This document shows positions 34,851 through 42,986 of a DNA stretch of 64,000 nucleotides, piece after piece. The number at the start of each line of letters is the position of its first letter. Position 1 is the stretch's first letter. A program made the translations under genes and the position numbers. The DNA comes from Amycolatopsis acididurans (GTDB lineage: Bacteria; Actinomycetota; Actinomycetes; Mycobacteriales; Pseudonocardiaceae): the NCBI RefSeq assembly GCF_012328925.1, contig NZ_JAAXLS010000031.1:1-64000 (forward strand), given 5' to 3'. The notes under the pieces are model-generated. The model was given only the letters and a program-made list of their open reading frames with translations. It was not told where the DNA came from and ran no database searches.

Positions 34851-35564
34851 ATGGACGAGTACCGCCCGATGATGTCCGCGGAGCGCGCCGCGTGCCTTCG
34901 CGAGTGGCAGGAACGGGCGTACCGGCGCGGCCGCCGCGCGCGCCAGGACGTGACCTACCTGGGTTGTGAACTCGTCATCCCACCCGGAGTCATGCCGATC
35001 ACGCCCGTCTCGAACTTGCTCGGCCAGGCAGTTCTCAACGAGGTCGGTGCCGGTGAGCGGGTGCTCGATATGGGTACTGGCAGCGGCGTGAACGCGATAC
35101 TGGCAGCCTCGCAAGGCGCTTCGGTGCTGGCGGTCGATATCAACCCCGATGCGGTGACGACCGCCCGGAACAACGTGCGGCGCAACGGTTTCGAGGATCT
35201 GGTCGAGGTCCGCGAAAACGACGTGTTCGGCGCCGTCGAGGGCGCCTTCGACCTCATTGTGTTCGATCCGCCGTTTCGTTGGTTCCGCCCCCGCGACTCG
35301 TTCGAGATGGCCTCCACCGACGAGAACTACGCAGCCATGACTCGCTTCTTCGGTGAAGCGCGCACCCATCTGACCCCCGGCGGCCGGATGCTCGTCTTCT
35401 TCGGCACTACGGGCGACCTGGCGTATCTGCTCCACCTGGCCGAGGGCGCGGGCTTCTCCCACACCGTCCTGGCCGAACGCGAATCCGGGGACGACGCCTA
35501 CTTCACCTACCGGATGAGCTTGTCAGCACCACGACCTTCCCGCGGCCGCGGCCGCCTTCGCTGA
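34851..35564 (+). CDS. Class I SAM-dependent methyltransferase (HemK/RsmC-like)
   Basis: A 237-residue methyltransferase. Motif I VLDMGTGSGVNAI near residue 70, motif II acid VLAVDINPD near 93, and FDPPFRW near 140 (the D-P-P-F form of the N/D-PPY/F motif used by amino-group methyltransferases acting on glutamine or nucleic-acid bases). Substrate unknown. The last residues (SAPRPSRGRGRLR) are antisense to an oxidoreductase gene remnant and look like read-through, so the original C-terminus may have ended near YFTYRMSLS. Confidence 0.78.
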   Translation: MDEYRPMMSAERAACLREWQERAYRRGRRARQDVTYLGCELVIPPGVMPITPVSNLLGQAVLNEVGAGERVLDMGTGSGVNAILAASQGASVLAVDINPDAVTTARNNVRRNGFEDLVEVRENDVFGAVEGAFDLIVFDPPFRWFRPRDSFEMASTDENYAAMTRFFGEARTHLTPGGRMLVFFGTTGDLAYLLHLAEGAGFSHTVLAERESGDDAYFTYRMSLSAPRPSRGRGRLR

Positions 35565-35640
35565 GGTCGAGTGCGCTCCGCAAATCCTCCAAGGCGAAGG
35601 TCCGTGCGATCGGGATCGCCGCCGCTCGACGTGGTCCTGC
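35503..35640 (-). pseudogene. Oxidoreductase C-terminal remnant (zinc-type quinone oxidoreductase-like)
   Basis: The minus strand reads IPIARTFALEDLRSALDLSE followed by GGRGRGKVVVLT and stops at 35503. This is the standard C-terminal end of MDR-family NADPH-quinone oxidoreductases. The nucleotide-binding and N-terminal parts are missing: upstream of the matching segment the frame quickly loses sense near 35630. It overlaps the end of the methyltransferase gene on the other strand. Confidence 0.6.
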
Positions 35641-35655
35641 AAGCCTTCCGCGCGG

Positions 35656-35814
35656 GTGGTGCCGTTCCTGGGAAACAACCGGCCGCAGGCCGCGCTGGCG
35701 GCGGAAGTCGGCATGGCGGCGTTCGGCCACGCGGCCCGTCTGCGGTGGGCCGATCCGAGCGACGGCCTGGGCGCGCTGATCACCCAGGCCTTCGCCGACC
35801 TGCGCGAGCTCTGA
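35656..35814 (+). pseudogene. TetR-family regulator C-terminal remnant
   Basis: The plus strand reads VVPFLGNNRPQAALAAEVGM, then AAFGHAARLRWADPS, and ends LITQAFADLREL plus a stop at 35814, the typical ligand-domain end of TetR proteins (W-x-x-DP-x-x-GL...AFADLR). The helix-turn-helix half is absent. It is divergent from the oxidoreductase remnant, and both lack their N-terminal halves. Confidence 0.6.
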
Positions 35815-35820
35815 CGCGGC

Positions 35821-37254
35821 TCAGAACTGGTAGTACAGAAACGGACTGAAGGTCCCGTTCGCCACCAGAATGGCCGCATACGCGATTCCCGCTGTCATCA
35901 CGCCGATTCGCAGGCTCGTCGCCGGGCGGGTGCGGGACGATTCGATCAGCGGACCCGTCACCGGGTGCGCTGGCAGGAACACCACGGCGAGCGACGCCAG
36001 CAGGATCACCAGCCGCTGGTTCGTCAGCGCCGCGCTGACCACGTCGGTCAGGCCCGAGAAGTCCGGCAGGAACATGTGCCCGATCATCGTCAGCGCGTGA
36101 CCGATATCCGGGGCCTTGAAGAAAACCCAGCCGAAGACGACCAGCACCAGCGTCAGCAAGCGCCGCCCCAGCATGCCCGCGCGGGAGGACGGCGTCTGGT
36201 CGAGATGGAACGCGCGCTCGATGATCAGCAGCGCGCCGTGGTAACAACCCCACACGAGGAAGGTCCAGTTCGCGCCGTGCCAGAAGCCGGTCAGCACGAA
36301 CACGATGCACAGGTTCCGGTACGTCTTCGCCGGGCCGCGCCGGTTGCCGCCCAGCGAGATGTACACGTAGTCCCGGAACCAGCGCGACAGCGACATGTGC
36401 CAGCGCCGCCAGAACTCGGTCACCGTCACCGACGAGTATGGCCGCGCGAAGTTCTCCGGCAGCCGGAAACCCAGCATCCGGCCCAGCCCGATCGCCATGT
36501 CCGAGTAGCCCGAGAAGTCGAAGAACAGCTGCAGCGTGTACCCGACCGCCCCCAGCCAGGCCACGCCGAAGGTCATCTCGTGCGACGGGGTCGCGAAGCA
36601 CGCCTCGACCATCGGGTTCAGCGAGTCCGCGATGATGACCTTCTTGCACAGCCCGAGCGCGAACCGCGGGAAACCCGCGGCGATGTCGTCCAGCCGGTGC
36701 GAACGGTGCTGCGGCAGCTGGTCGGCGATCTCCCGGTACCGCACGATCGGACCCGCCACGAGCTGCGGAAACATCGCGATGTATGTCATGAACGACACGG
36801 GGTTGCGCAGCGCGGGCCGCTCCCCACGGTAGATGTCGACCACGTACGAGATGTGGTGGAACGTGAAGAACGAGATCCCGATCGGCAGCGCGAGGTGCAC
36901 GACCGGGAAGTCGCCGCCGAAGATCCGCGCGAAGTAGTCGAACTGCTGTGTGGCGAACCCGGCGTACTTCCAGATCACCAGCATTCCGACGTCGAAAGTG
37001 ATCACACCGATCAGCAGCTTGCGCCGCCGCTTCGACTTCAGATCCCACTCGCTGGGCTCGAGCGCGATGCCGACGAAGAAGTTCACCACCATGCACGCGA
37101 GCAGCAGCAGCGTGAACGCGCCCGCACCACTGGCGTAGAACACCACGCTGGCCACCGCGATGATGCCGTTCCGCCAGCTCCGCGGCAGAACCAGCACGGC
37201 GAGCAGCAACGCCGGCAGGAAGTACCACAGGAACAACGGTGAAGCGAACGACAT
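35821..37254 (-). CDS. MBOAT-family O-acyltransferase (AlgI-like)
   Basis: A 477-residue polytopic membrane protein with ten or more helices. Landmarks of AlgI-type MBOAT enzymes: SFFTFHHISYVVDIYRGE near residue 131, DFSGYSDMAIGLGRMLGF near 255, FWRRWHMSLSRWFRDYVYI near 288 with an invariant-type Trp-His, and the catalytic histidine in LTGFWHGANWTFL near 327. Such enzymes pass acyl groups across the membrane to a periplasmic or extracellular transferase. The AlgJ-like protein at 16.3-17.6 kb is a plausible but unlinked partner. Confidence 0.9.
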   Translation of the reverse strand: MSFASPLFLWYFLPALLLAVLVLPRSWRNGIIAVASVVFYASGAGAFTLLLLACMVVNFFVGIALEPSEWDLKSKRRRKLLIGVITFDVGMLVIWKYAGFATQQFDYFARIFGGDFPVVHLALPIGISFFTFHHISYVVDIYRGERPALRNPVSFMTYIAMFPQLVAGPIVRYREIADQLPQHRSHRLDDIAAGFPRFALGLCKKVIIADSLNPMVEACFATPSHEMTFGVAWLGAVGYTLQLFFDFSGYSDMAIGLGRMLGFRLPENFARPYSSVTVTEFWRRWHMSLSRWFRDYVYISLGGNRRGPAKTYRNLCIVFVLTGFWHGANWTFLVWGCYHGALLIIERAFHLDQTPSSRAGMLGRRLLTLVLVVFGWVFFKAPDIGHALTMIGHMFLPDFSGLTDVVSAALTNQRLVILLASLAVVFLPAHPVTGPLIESSRTRPATSLRIGVMTAGIAYAAILVANGTFSPFLYYQF

Positions 37255-37331
37255 CGGGCCCCCATCGACAGCAGCCTGATGACCTTAACCGACCGCGCTG
37301 CTCCGTCGGGGTGAACTCCGGGTGAGCGTGA

Positions 37332-38288
37332 TCAGACCCGGCCCGCGATGCGGCGGCGCCGCGCGACCTCGGCGAGCAGGACGGCCGCGGCCACCGACGC
37401 GTTCAACGACTCGACCCCGGCGGCCATCGGAATGGACACCGTGAAATCGCACGTTTCCCGCACCAGCCGGGACAGCCCGCGACCTTCCGAGCCGAGCACC
37501 ACGACTAACGGGTCGGTGGCGATATCCATGGTGTCGATGTCGACCGAACCGTCGGCGTCCAGGCCCGCGATCATCAGCCCCTCGCCGGCCCAGGACTTCA
37601 GCTGGCGGGTGAGGTTCGTGGCCACCGCGATCGGCAGCTTCGCGGCCGTGCCCGCGCTCGTCCGCCACGCGACCGCCGTCATGCCCGCACTGCGGCGGCC
37701 CGGCAGCAGCACGCCGTGCGCGCCGAACGCGGCCGCCGAGCGCACCACCGCACCGAGATTGCGCGGATCGGTGACCCCGTCCAGCGCGACCAGCAGCGGC
37801 GGCTCGCCCGAATCACGGGCGGCCTGCAACAGGTCGTCGGGATGCGCGTACTCGAACGGCGGCACCTGCAGGCCGAGTCCCTGGTGCACCGCGCGGTTGG
37901 TCTTGCGGTCCAGCTCGTCACGGGGCACCTCCATGATCGAGATGCCCCGGTCCGCGGCGAGCCGCACGGCCTCGGTGACGCGGTCGTCGGCCTCGATGTT
38001 CAGCGCGACGTACAGCGTCGTGCCGGGCACGTCCGCGCGCAGCGCCTCGACGACCGGGTTGCGGCCCGCGATGATCTCGGGGCCCTCGCCCTTCTTGTCG
38101 CGCCGTTCCGCGGCCTTGGCGGCGGCCATCGCGCGGCGCTGCGCCGGATGACCCGGCCGCATCTCCGCGCGCGGCGTCGGGCCCTTGCCTTCCAGGGACT
38201 TGCGGCGCTGACCGCCGGAGCCCTTGACGGCACCCTTCTTGGTGCCGGGATTGCGGGTCGCGCCCCGGCGTTTGGAGTTTCCAGCCAT
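37332..38288 (-). CDS. rlmB: 23S rRNA (guanosine-2'-O)-methyltransferase RlmB (TrmH family)
   Basis: A 318-residue SpoU/TrmH methyltransferase. A lysine/arginine-rich N-terminal extension of about 75 residues is typical in actinobacteria. The RNA-binding substrate domain starts with IIAGRNPVVEALR near 75, and the SPOUT knot motifs are LDGVTDPRNLGAVVRSA near 172, VVLGSEGRGLSRLV near 266 and SIPMAAGVESLNASVAAAV near 290. Downstream of cysS by 5 bp in an operon conserved in mycobacteria. Start ATG 38288; the long open frame upstream lies within cysS and is rejected. Confidence 0.92.
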   Translation of the reverse strand: MAGNSKRRGATRNPGTKKGAVKGSGGQRRKSLEGKGPTPRAEMRPGHPAQRRAMAAAKAAERRDKKGEGPEIIAGRNPVVEALRADVPGTTLYVALNIEADDRVTEAVRLAADRGISIMEVPRDELDRKTNRAVHQGLGLQVPPFEYAHPDDLLQAARDSGEPPLLVALDGVTDPRNLGAVVRSAAAFGAHGVLLPGRRSAGMTAVAWRTSAGTAAKLPIAVATNLTRQLKSWAGEGLMIAGLDADGSVDIDTMDIATDPLVVVLGSEGRGLSRLVRETCDFTVSIPMAAGVESLNASVAAAVLLAEVARRRRIAGRV

Positions 38289-38293
38289 GGTGA

Positions 38294-39685
38294 CTAAGCG
38301 TCCTTCACGGTCCACAGTGGACCATCTGGGGTGTCTTCGACCGAGATTCCGGCCTTGAGCAAGCGATCCCGCACCGCGTCCGCACGCGCGAAATCGCGTG
38401 CGGCCCGTGCCTCCTGGCGTTCGGCCAGCATTCCGTCGACGAGATCGCCCAGCGCCTCGCGCGCCGGGGACTCGGTGCCCGCCGCCTCCGCCCACCGCGG
38501 GTCCAGCGGATCGAGGCCCAGCACGCCCATCATCGCCCGCACGGATGCGGCCGCGGCGCGTGCGGCGTCGTCGTTGCCGCCGTCCAGCGCGGCGTTGCCC
38601 TCGCGCACCGCGTTGTGCACCACCGCGACGGCGGCGGGCGTGGCCAGATCGTCGTCCATCGCCGCGGCGAACTCCGGGGCCGGCGAGCCGGTCGTGACCT
38701 CGCCGAGCCTGCTCGCCACGCGGTGCACGAACTGCTCGATCCGCCGGTAACCCTGTGCGGCCTCGGACAACGCGCCGTCGGAGTACTCGATCGTGGACCG
38801 GTAGTGCGGCTGGATCAGGTAGTAGCGCAGTTCGACGGCCCGGTAGTTCCGCAGCATCACGTCGATCGACACGACGTTGCCCAGCGACTTCGACATCTTC
38901 TCGCCGGACAGCGTCACCCACGCGTTGTGCAGCCAGAACCGCGCGAACGGGTCGCCGGCGGCGTGCGACTGGGCGCGTTCGTTCTCGTGGTGCGGGAACA
39001 CCAGATCCACGCCGCCGCCGTGGATGTCGAACTCGGCGCCGAGATAGGTGGTCGCCATCGCCGAGCACTCCAGGTGCCAGCCGGGACGGCCTGCGCCCCA
39101 CGGCGTCGGCCACGACGGCTCACCGGGTTTGGCGCTCTTCCACAGCGTGAAGTCGCGCGGATCGCGTTTGCCCTCGGCCAGCGACTCGCCCTGCTGCACC
39201 TCGTCGAGCTTCTGGCGGGACAGCGCGCCGTAGCTGTCGAAGGTGTTCACCGCGAAGTACACGTCACCGCCCGCGGCGTACGCGTGCCCGGAGTCGATGA
39301 GCCGCTGCATCAGCTCGATCATCTGCGTGACGTGCCCGGTGGCGCGCGGCGCGATCGACGGCGGCAGGCAGCCGAGCGTGGTGTAGGCGTTCTCGAACGC
39401 GCGCTCGTGCGTGAACGCCCATTCCCACCACGGGCGCCCGGCGTCGGCGGCCTTGGCGAGGATCTTGTCGTCGATGTCGGTGACGTTGCGTACGAACAGC
39501 ACGTCGAGTCCATTATGGACGAGCCAGCGGCGCAGCACGTCGTAGTTCAGCGCGCCGCGGACGTGCCCGATGTGCGGGATGCCCTGCACGGTCGCCCCAC
39601 ACACGTACATCGACGCCGTTCCACTACGGGCGGGATGGAATTCCCGCACGCTCCTGGTCGCGGTGTCGTAGAGGTGTAGGGCCAC
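38294..39685 (-). CDS. cysS: Cysteinyl-tRNA synthetase
   Basis: A 463-residue class I synthetase starting at GTG 39685 (VALHLYDTATRSVREF). Signature HIGHVRG near residue 37, zinc-binding cysteine in YVCGATVQG near 28, later zinc ligands in WHLECSAM and HHENE near 215-245, and KMSKSLGN near 271. The open frame extends upstream another 129 codons but that part would run into the HAD gene and has no function. Followed closely by rlmB. Confidence 0.95.
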   Translation of the reverse strand: MALHLYDTATRSVREFHPARSGTASMYVCGATVQGIPHIGHVRGALNYDVLRRWLVHNGLDVLFVRNVTDIDDKILAKAADAGRPWWEWAFTHERAFENAYTTLGCLPPSIAPRATGHVTQMIELMQRLIDSGHAYAAGGDVYFAVNTFDSYGALSRQKLDEVQQGESLAEGKRDPRDFTLWKSAKPGEPSWPTPWGAGRPGWHLECSAMATTYLGAEFDIHGGGVDLVFPHHENERAQSHAAGDPFARFWLHNAWVTLSGEKMSKSLGNVVSIDVMLRNYRAVELRYYLIQPHYRSTIEYSDGALSEAAQGYRRIEQFVHRVASRLGEVTTGSPAPEFAAAMDDDLATPAAVAVVHNAVREGNAALDGGNDDAARAAAASVRAMMGVLGLDPLDPRWAEAAGTESPAREALGDLVDGMLAERQEARAARDFARADAVRDRLLKAGISVEDTPDGPLWTVKDA

Positions 39686-39702
39686 CCCGAAATGGTACGG
39701 GT

Positions 39703-40389
39703 CTAGAGAACCCCGTGCGTGCGCAGGGCAGTGAGCAGGCCGTCCGGACGCTCGGTGGTGGGCAGCGGATCGACCAGCGCGAACGCACAGCCCAGCGCCT
39801 TCGCCCCGCCATCGGCCTCTTCGCTGTCGCCGATCATGAGCGTCTCCTCGGGTGCGACGCCGAGCCGGTCGAGCAGGATGCGGAAGATCGCCGGATCCGG
39901 CTTGATCACGCCTTCCTCGAAGGAGAGCACGAACTCGTCGACGTAGGCGTCGAACCCGCGTGCGGAGAACGCGGGGCGGATGTCGAAGGCGATGTTGCTC
40001 AGCACGCCGACCTTCACGCCGCGGCCCGCGGCACCCTTGAGCACGGCCTCGGTGTCGGGATAGGGCACCCATTCGCCAGGGTCGACCATCCGGTCGTAGA
40101 GCGCCTTGGCCTGTTCGGCCTGTGGCAACCCGGATTTCCGCAGAACTTCAAGATAGATCTTGCGGTGCAGTGCCGGATCCAGATCGCGGTTCTCCCACGC
40201 GTACTGGTACTCCTCGGTCAGCTGAACGACCTGGCCGCTGGGCGCCGTCATGCGCCGCATCAACTCGGTCTGTGCCTCGACGTCCAGCGGATCACCGTTG
40301 GCGTCCTTGAGGTGGGTCAGCCAGCTCTCGTCCTGTTCGAGCCGGAACACCGTGCCGGAAAAGTCGAACATCACCGCCCGAATCGTCAC
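39703..40389 (-). CDS. HAD-superfamily hydrolase
   Basis: A 228-residue phosphatase-like protein: motif I MFDFSGTVF near residue 7 (note DFSGT with Ser where DGT is usual, still D-x-S/D), motif II VGVLSNIAFD near 133, motif III lysine in GVIKPDPAIF near 160, motif IV IGDSEEADGGA near 186. It lies between ispF and cysS in the same direction. Substrate unknown. The second acidic residue of motif I (DxDxT) is replaced: DFSGT, which in HAD enzymes usually lowers phosphatase activity. Confidence 0.82.
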   Translation of the reverse strand: MTIRAVMFDFSGTVFRLEQDESWLTHLKDANGDPLDVEAQTELMRRMTAPSGQVVQLTEEYQYAWENRDLDPALHRKIYLEVLRKSGLPQAEQAKALYDRMVDPGEWVPYPDTEAVLKGAAGRGVKVGVLSNIAFDIRPAFSARGFDAYVDEFVLSFEEGVIKPDPAIFRILLDRLGVAPEETLMIGDSEEADGGAKALGCAFALVDPLPTTERPDGLLTALRTHGVL

Positions 40390-40435
40390 GACTCCAGGCT
40401 AACGGGCGGTAGGCACCGCATGTGCGAGTTGTGAC

Positions 40436-40903
40436 CTACTCCGCGGATACAAGCAGGGCGTTCGCGATCGCCGCGAGGCCCTCGCCCCGGCCCGTCAGGC
40501 CGAGGCCGTCGGTGGTGGTGCCCGCGACGCTGACCGGGCCGCCCGCCGCCTTGCCCAGCACGTCCTGCGCCTCCTCGCGACGTTTGCCGACACGCGGCGC
40601 GTTGCCGATGATCTGCACGGACGCGTTGCCCAGCCGCCAGCCCGCCGCCTCGATCCGGCGCCGCACCTCACCGAGCAGTTCCGCCCCGTGCGCGCCCGCC
40701 CAGCGCGGATGGCCGGTGCCGAACACCGCGCCGAGATCGCCGAGCCCGGCTGCCGCGAGCATCGCGTCGCACAGCGCGTGCGCGGCCACGTCACCGTCGG
40801 AATGCCCCGCGCAACCGTCCACGCCGTCCCAGAGCAGACCGGCGATCCAGCATTCGCGGCCCTTCTCCACGGGATGCACGTCGACGCCGGTGCCGACCCT
40901 CAA
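40436..40903 (-). CDS. ispF: 2-C-methyl-D-erythritol 2,4-cyclodiphosphate synthase
   Basis: A 155-residue enzyme of the MEP isoprenoid pathway. TTG start 40903 overlaps the ispD stop (TTGA). GTGVDVHP near residue 5 (metal-binding D-x-H), GHSDGDVAAHALCDAML near 33 and the C-terminal TTTDGLGLTGRGEGLAA near 132 are the IspF signatures. The open frame on to 41038 is a shadow of ispD. Confidence 0.93.
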   Translation of the reverse strand: MRVGTGVDVHPVEKGRECWIAGLLWDGVDGCAGHSDGDVAAHALCDAMLAAAGLGDLGAVFGTGHPRWAGAHGAELLGEVRRRIEAAGWRLGNASVQIIGNAPRVGKRREEAQDVLGKAAGGPVSVAGTTTDGLGLTGRGEGLAAIANALLVSAE

Positions 40904-41568
40904 GCTCGCTCCTCGAGTAACAACGCCTCCGCGACCGCCAGGTCGAACGGCGTCGCGAGCCGGATCGCGTTGGGATGACCGGCGACGGTGCGTACCGTAC
41001 CGGGCGGTTCGGACAGTAGATCCACGCCGCGTGCGCACGCGTCGCGCAGCACGCCCTCGGTGCAGCCCAAGGGAGACTGGATGGTGCGCAGCTGCGCGCG
41101 GTCCTTCGTGGTGACGATCACGCCCGCCGGATCCACCAGTTTGACTGTGTCGGTCACGGGTAATACCGGGGCGACTGCCCCAGCTCCTTGAAAAACAGCT
41201 TCGGCCACCGCGGCGACGGTGGCAGGGGGAACGAATGGACGCGCTGCGTCATGCACCAAATACGCGTCGTAATGCTCATCGCGGACCGCCTCGTAGGCGA
41301 GCCGGAGCGATTCGGCACGATCGGCGCCGCCGGGAATTACCCGGCACCTTTTGCCGGTGCCGGGCAGTTCCCGCACGATCGCTTCGCAAGAGCCGAGTAT
41401 TCGCGACGGCACGGCCACGACCAGCCGATTCATGCAACCCACGTCGAGCAGGCCGCGAACGGCGTGCGTGAGCAGTGGTTCACCGTGGACCCGGACCAAG
41501 ACGTCCGGCTCCCCGGAACCGGCGAGAACGAGCGCAGCCGCGCGTGCCGCCCCGCCAGGGTTTCGCAA
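40900..41568 (-). CDS. ispD: 2-C-methyl-D-erythritol 4-phosphate cytidylyltransferase, divergent
   Basis: A 222-residue IspD by position (carD-ispD-ispF) and by VHDAARPFVPPATV near residue 103 and KDRAQLRTIQSPLGC near 153. The N-terminal CTP-binding loop is unusual: VLAGSGEPDVLVRVHGEPLL replaces the usual PAAGxGxRxG...PK block, so the conserved Arg and Lys that hold CTP are missing, and the later catalytic lysine is Arg in NAIRLATPFDLA near 208. TTG start 41568, 7 bp after carD. Either an enzyme with altered chemistry or a decayed copy with another ispD elsewhere. Confidence 0.8.
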   Translation of the reverse strand: MRNPGGAARAAALVLAGSGEPDVLVRVHGEPLLTHAVRGLLDVGCMNRLVVAVPSRILGSCEAIVRELPGTGKRCRVIPGGADRAESLRLAYEAVRDEHYDAYLVHDAARPFVPPATVAAVAEAVFQGAGAVAPVLPVTDTVKLVDPAGVIVTTKDRAQLRTIQSPLGCTEGVLRDACARGVDLLSEPPGTVRTVAGHPNAIRLATPFDLAVAEALLLEERA

Positions 41569-41574
41569 TTCGAG

Positions 41575-42066
41575 CTAGACCGCCGCGGTTTCCAGCACCT
41601 CGTCGAGGAGCGTTTCCGCCTTGCCCTCGTCGGTGCCCTCCGCCAGGGCCAGTTCACTTACCAGAATCTGCCGGGCCTTCGCCAGCATCCGCTTCTCACC
41701 AGCGGAAAGGCCTCGGTCCTTCTCTCGCCGCCAGAGGTCGCGCACCACTTCGGCCACCTTGTTCACATCGCCGGAGGCGAGCTTCTCGAGGTTGGCCTTG
41801 TACCGACGAGACCAGTTCGTGGGCTCTTCGGTGTGGGGAGCACGCAGCACGTCGAAAACGCGGTTCAGACCATCCTGGCCGACGACGTCCCGAACACCGA
41901 CGATCTCGGCGTTGTCAGCGGGAACGCGAACCGTGAGATCTCCCTGCGCGACTTTGAGGACGAGGTACTGCTTCTCCTCGCCCTTGATCACGCGGGTCTC
42001 GATGGCTTCGATGAGTGCGGCACCGTGGTGCGGGTAGACGACGGTCTCTCCGACCTTGAAAACCAT
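41575..42066 (-). CDS. carD: CarD-family RNA polymerase-binding transcription factor
   Basis: A 163-residue essential-type regulator. The N-terminal Tudor-like RNA-polymerase interaction domain begins VFKVGETVVYPHHGAA; the C-terminal basic helical DNA-binding domain has the tryptophan in TNWSRRYKANLEKL near residue 84 that wedges the promoter minor groove. It stabilises open promoter complexes, notably at rRNA genes. First gene of a run continuing with ispD and ispF. Confidence 0.95.
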   Translation of the reverse strand: MVFKVGETVVYPHHGAALIEAIETRVIKGEEKQYLVLKVAQGDLTVRVPADNAEIVGVRDVVGQDGLNRVFDVLRAPHTEEPTNWSRRYKANLEKLASGDVNKVAEVVRDLWRREKDRGLSAGEKRMLAKARQILVSELALAEGTDEGKAETLLDEVLETAAV

Positions 42067-42341
42067 GTGTCCTCTGCCCCTTTCGCTGGCTCCATGTTAG
42101 CACGTGGCGAGCGGGCCCACCTAGCGGGCCGAGATCGTCCTCGCAGGTCAGGGCCCTGGGGCGGGTCGCACGGGGGGTTGACAAATCTACACGGGCCGTG
42201 CTCATGCAGGTGGTTCGCCCGATGATCACGAATCCACAGTGGACGGTTGAACGGGCGCAGGTGATACCGGGTTCCGGGCCGCCGAGAGGCCCCGGCTAGT
42301 CTGCGCAGTAGTAACGCGGGCTCTAGGAGGGACTGAAGACC

Positions 42342-42953
42342 GTGAGGCTGCAGAAACGTCGTGTGCTCGGAACGAGCGTGCTCGGCCTTGGTGCCGCGCT
42401 TGTTCTCGCCGGGTGCGGTGCCGGCCAGATCACCCAGACCGACACCATGCTGCCCGCGGTCAACGGCGCACTCGCGTCCGCCGGCAAGGTTTCCGTGCGC
42501 AACGCGGGCATCGTCAACCGCGACACCTGCGACCAGGCATACGCCGCGGGAAGCAACGCGCCGCTCGCGCTGACCATCGCCAACGACGGCTCCGCCGACG
42601 ACGAGCTGGTCTCGGTCACCTCGCCGAACGCCGCGAGCGCGACCATCGGCGGGCAGAAGACGATCGTCGCGGCGAGCAAGCTGGTCGTCGGCCCGGCGAA
42701 CGGAACCGAGTCGGCGTCGGAGCCCACGTCCACCTCCGCATCGACCCAGCCGTCCGCCGGTGCCTCGTCAAGGATCGGGCACGGCACGATCGAGCTGCAG
42801 GGGCTGAAGTCCGTCGTGTGGCCCGGCATGCTGGTCCCGGTCACGTTCACCTTCCGCACCGCGGGCCCGCTGACCGTGCAGCTCCCGGTCAACGCGCCGA
42901 CCAAGGCGCTCAGCTGCGGCGCGGCGCAGAGCAGCACCGGCGCGGGTCACTGA
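42342..42953 (+). CDS. LpqE-like lipoprotein
   Basis: A 203-residue lipoprotein with signal and lipobox LAGC near residue 25 (KRRVLGTSVLGLGAALVLAG). The rest is a beta-rich extracellular domain with a Ser/Thr/Ala linker near 125-145. Position between carD and radA matches mycobacterial lpqE (Rv3584 as I recall). Function unknown; a copper-chaperone-like fold has been suggested for relatives. GTG start with AGGAGG about 14 bp upstream. Confidence 0.75.
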   Translation: MRLQKRRVLGTSVLGLGAALVLAGCGAGQITQTDTMLPAVNGALASAGKVSVRNAGIVNRDTCDQAYAAGSNAPLALTIANDGSADDELVSVTSPNAASATIGGQKTIVAASKLVVGPANGTESASEPTSTSASTQPSAGASSRIGHGTIELQGLKSVVWPGMLVPVTFTFRTAGPLTVQLPVNAPTKALSCGAAQSSTGAGH

Positions 42954-42986
42954 GATTGTCGGTGCCGGGCGCTAACGTCCCGGACC

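Noticed and set aside
33054..35564. 836-residue frame ending in the methyltransferase
   Set aside because: The first 600 residues are a shadow of the APC permease; a terminator and ATG 34851 separate the real gene.
37332..39113. RlmB fused to a long N-terminal region
   Set aside because: The extra part is a shadow frame of cysS; ATG 38288 gives a normal-length RlmB.
38294..40072. CysS with a 129-residue N-terminal extension
   Set aside because: The extension lies antisense-free but overlaps the HAD gene in the same strand's other frame and is Arg/Pro-rich; GTG 39685 gives the proper synthetase start.
42178..42210. TTGACA as the promoter of the LpqE-like gene
   Set aside because: No acceptable -10 element occurs 16-18 bp downstream.
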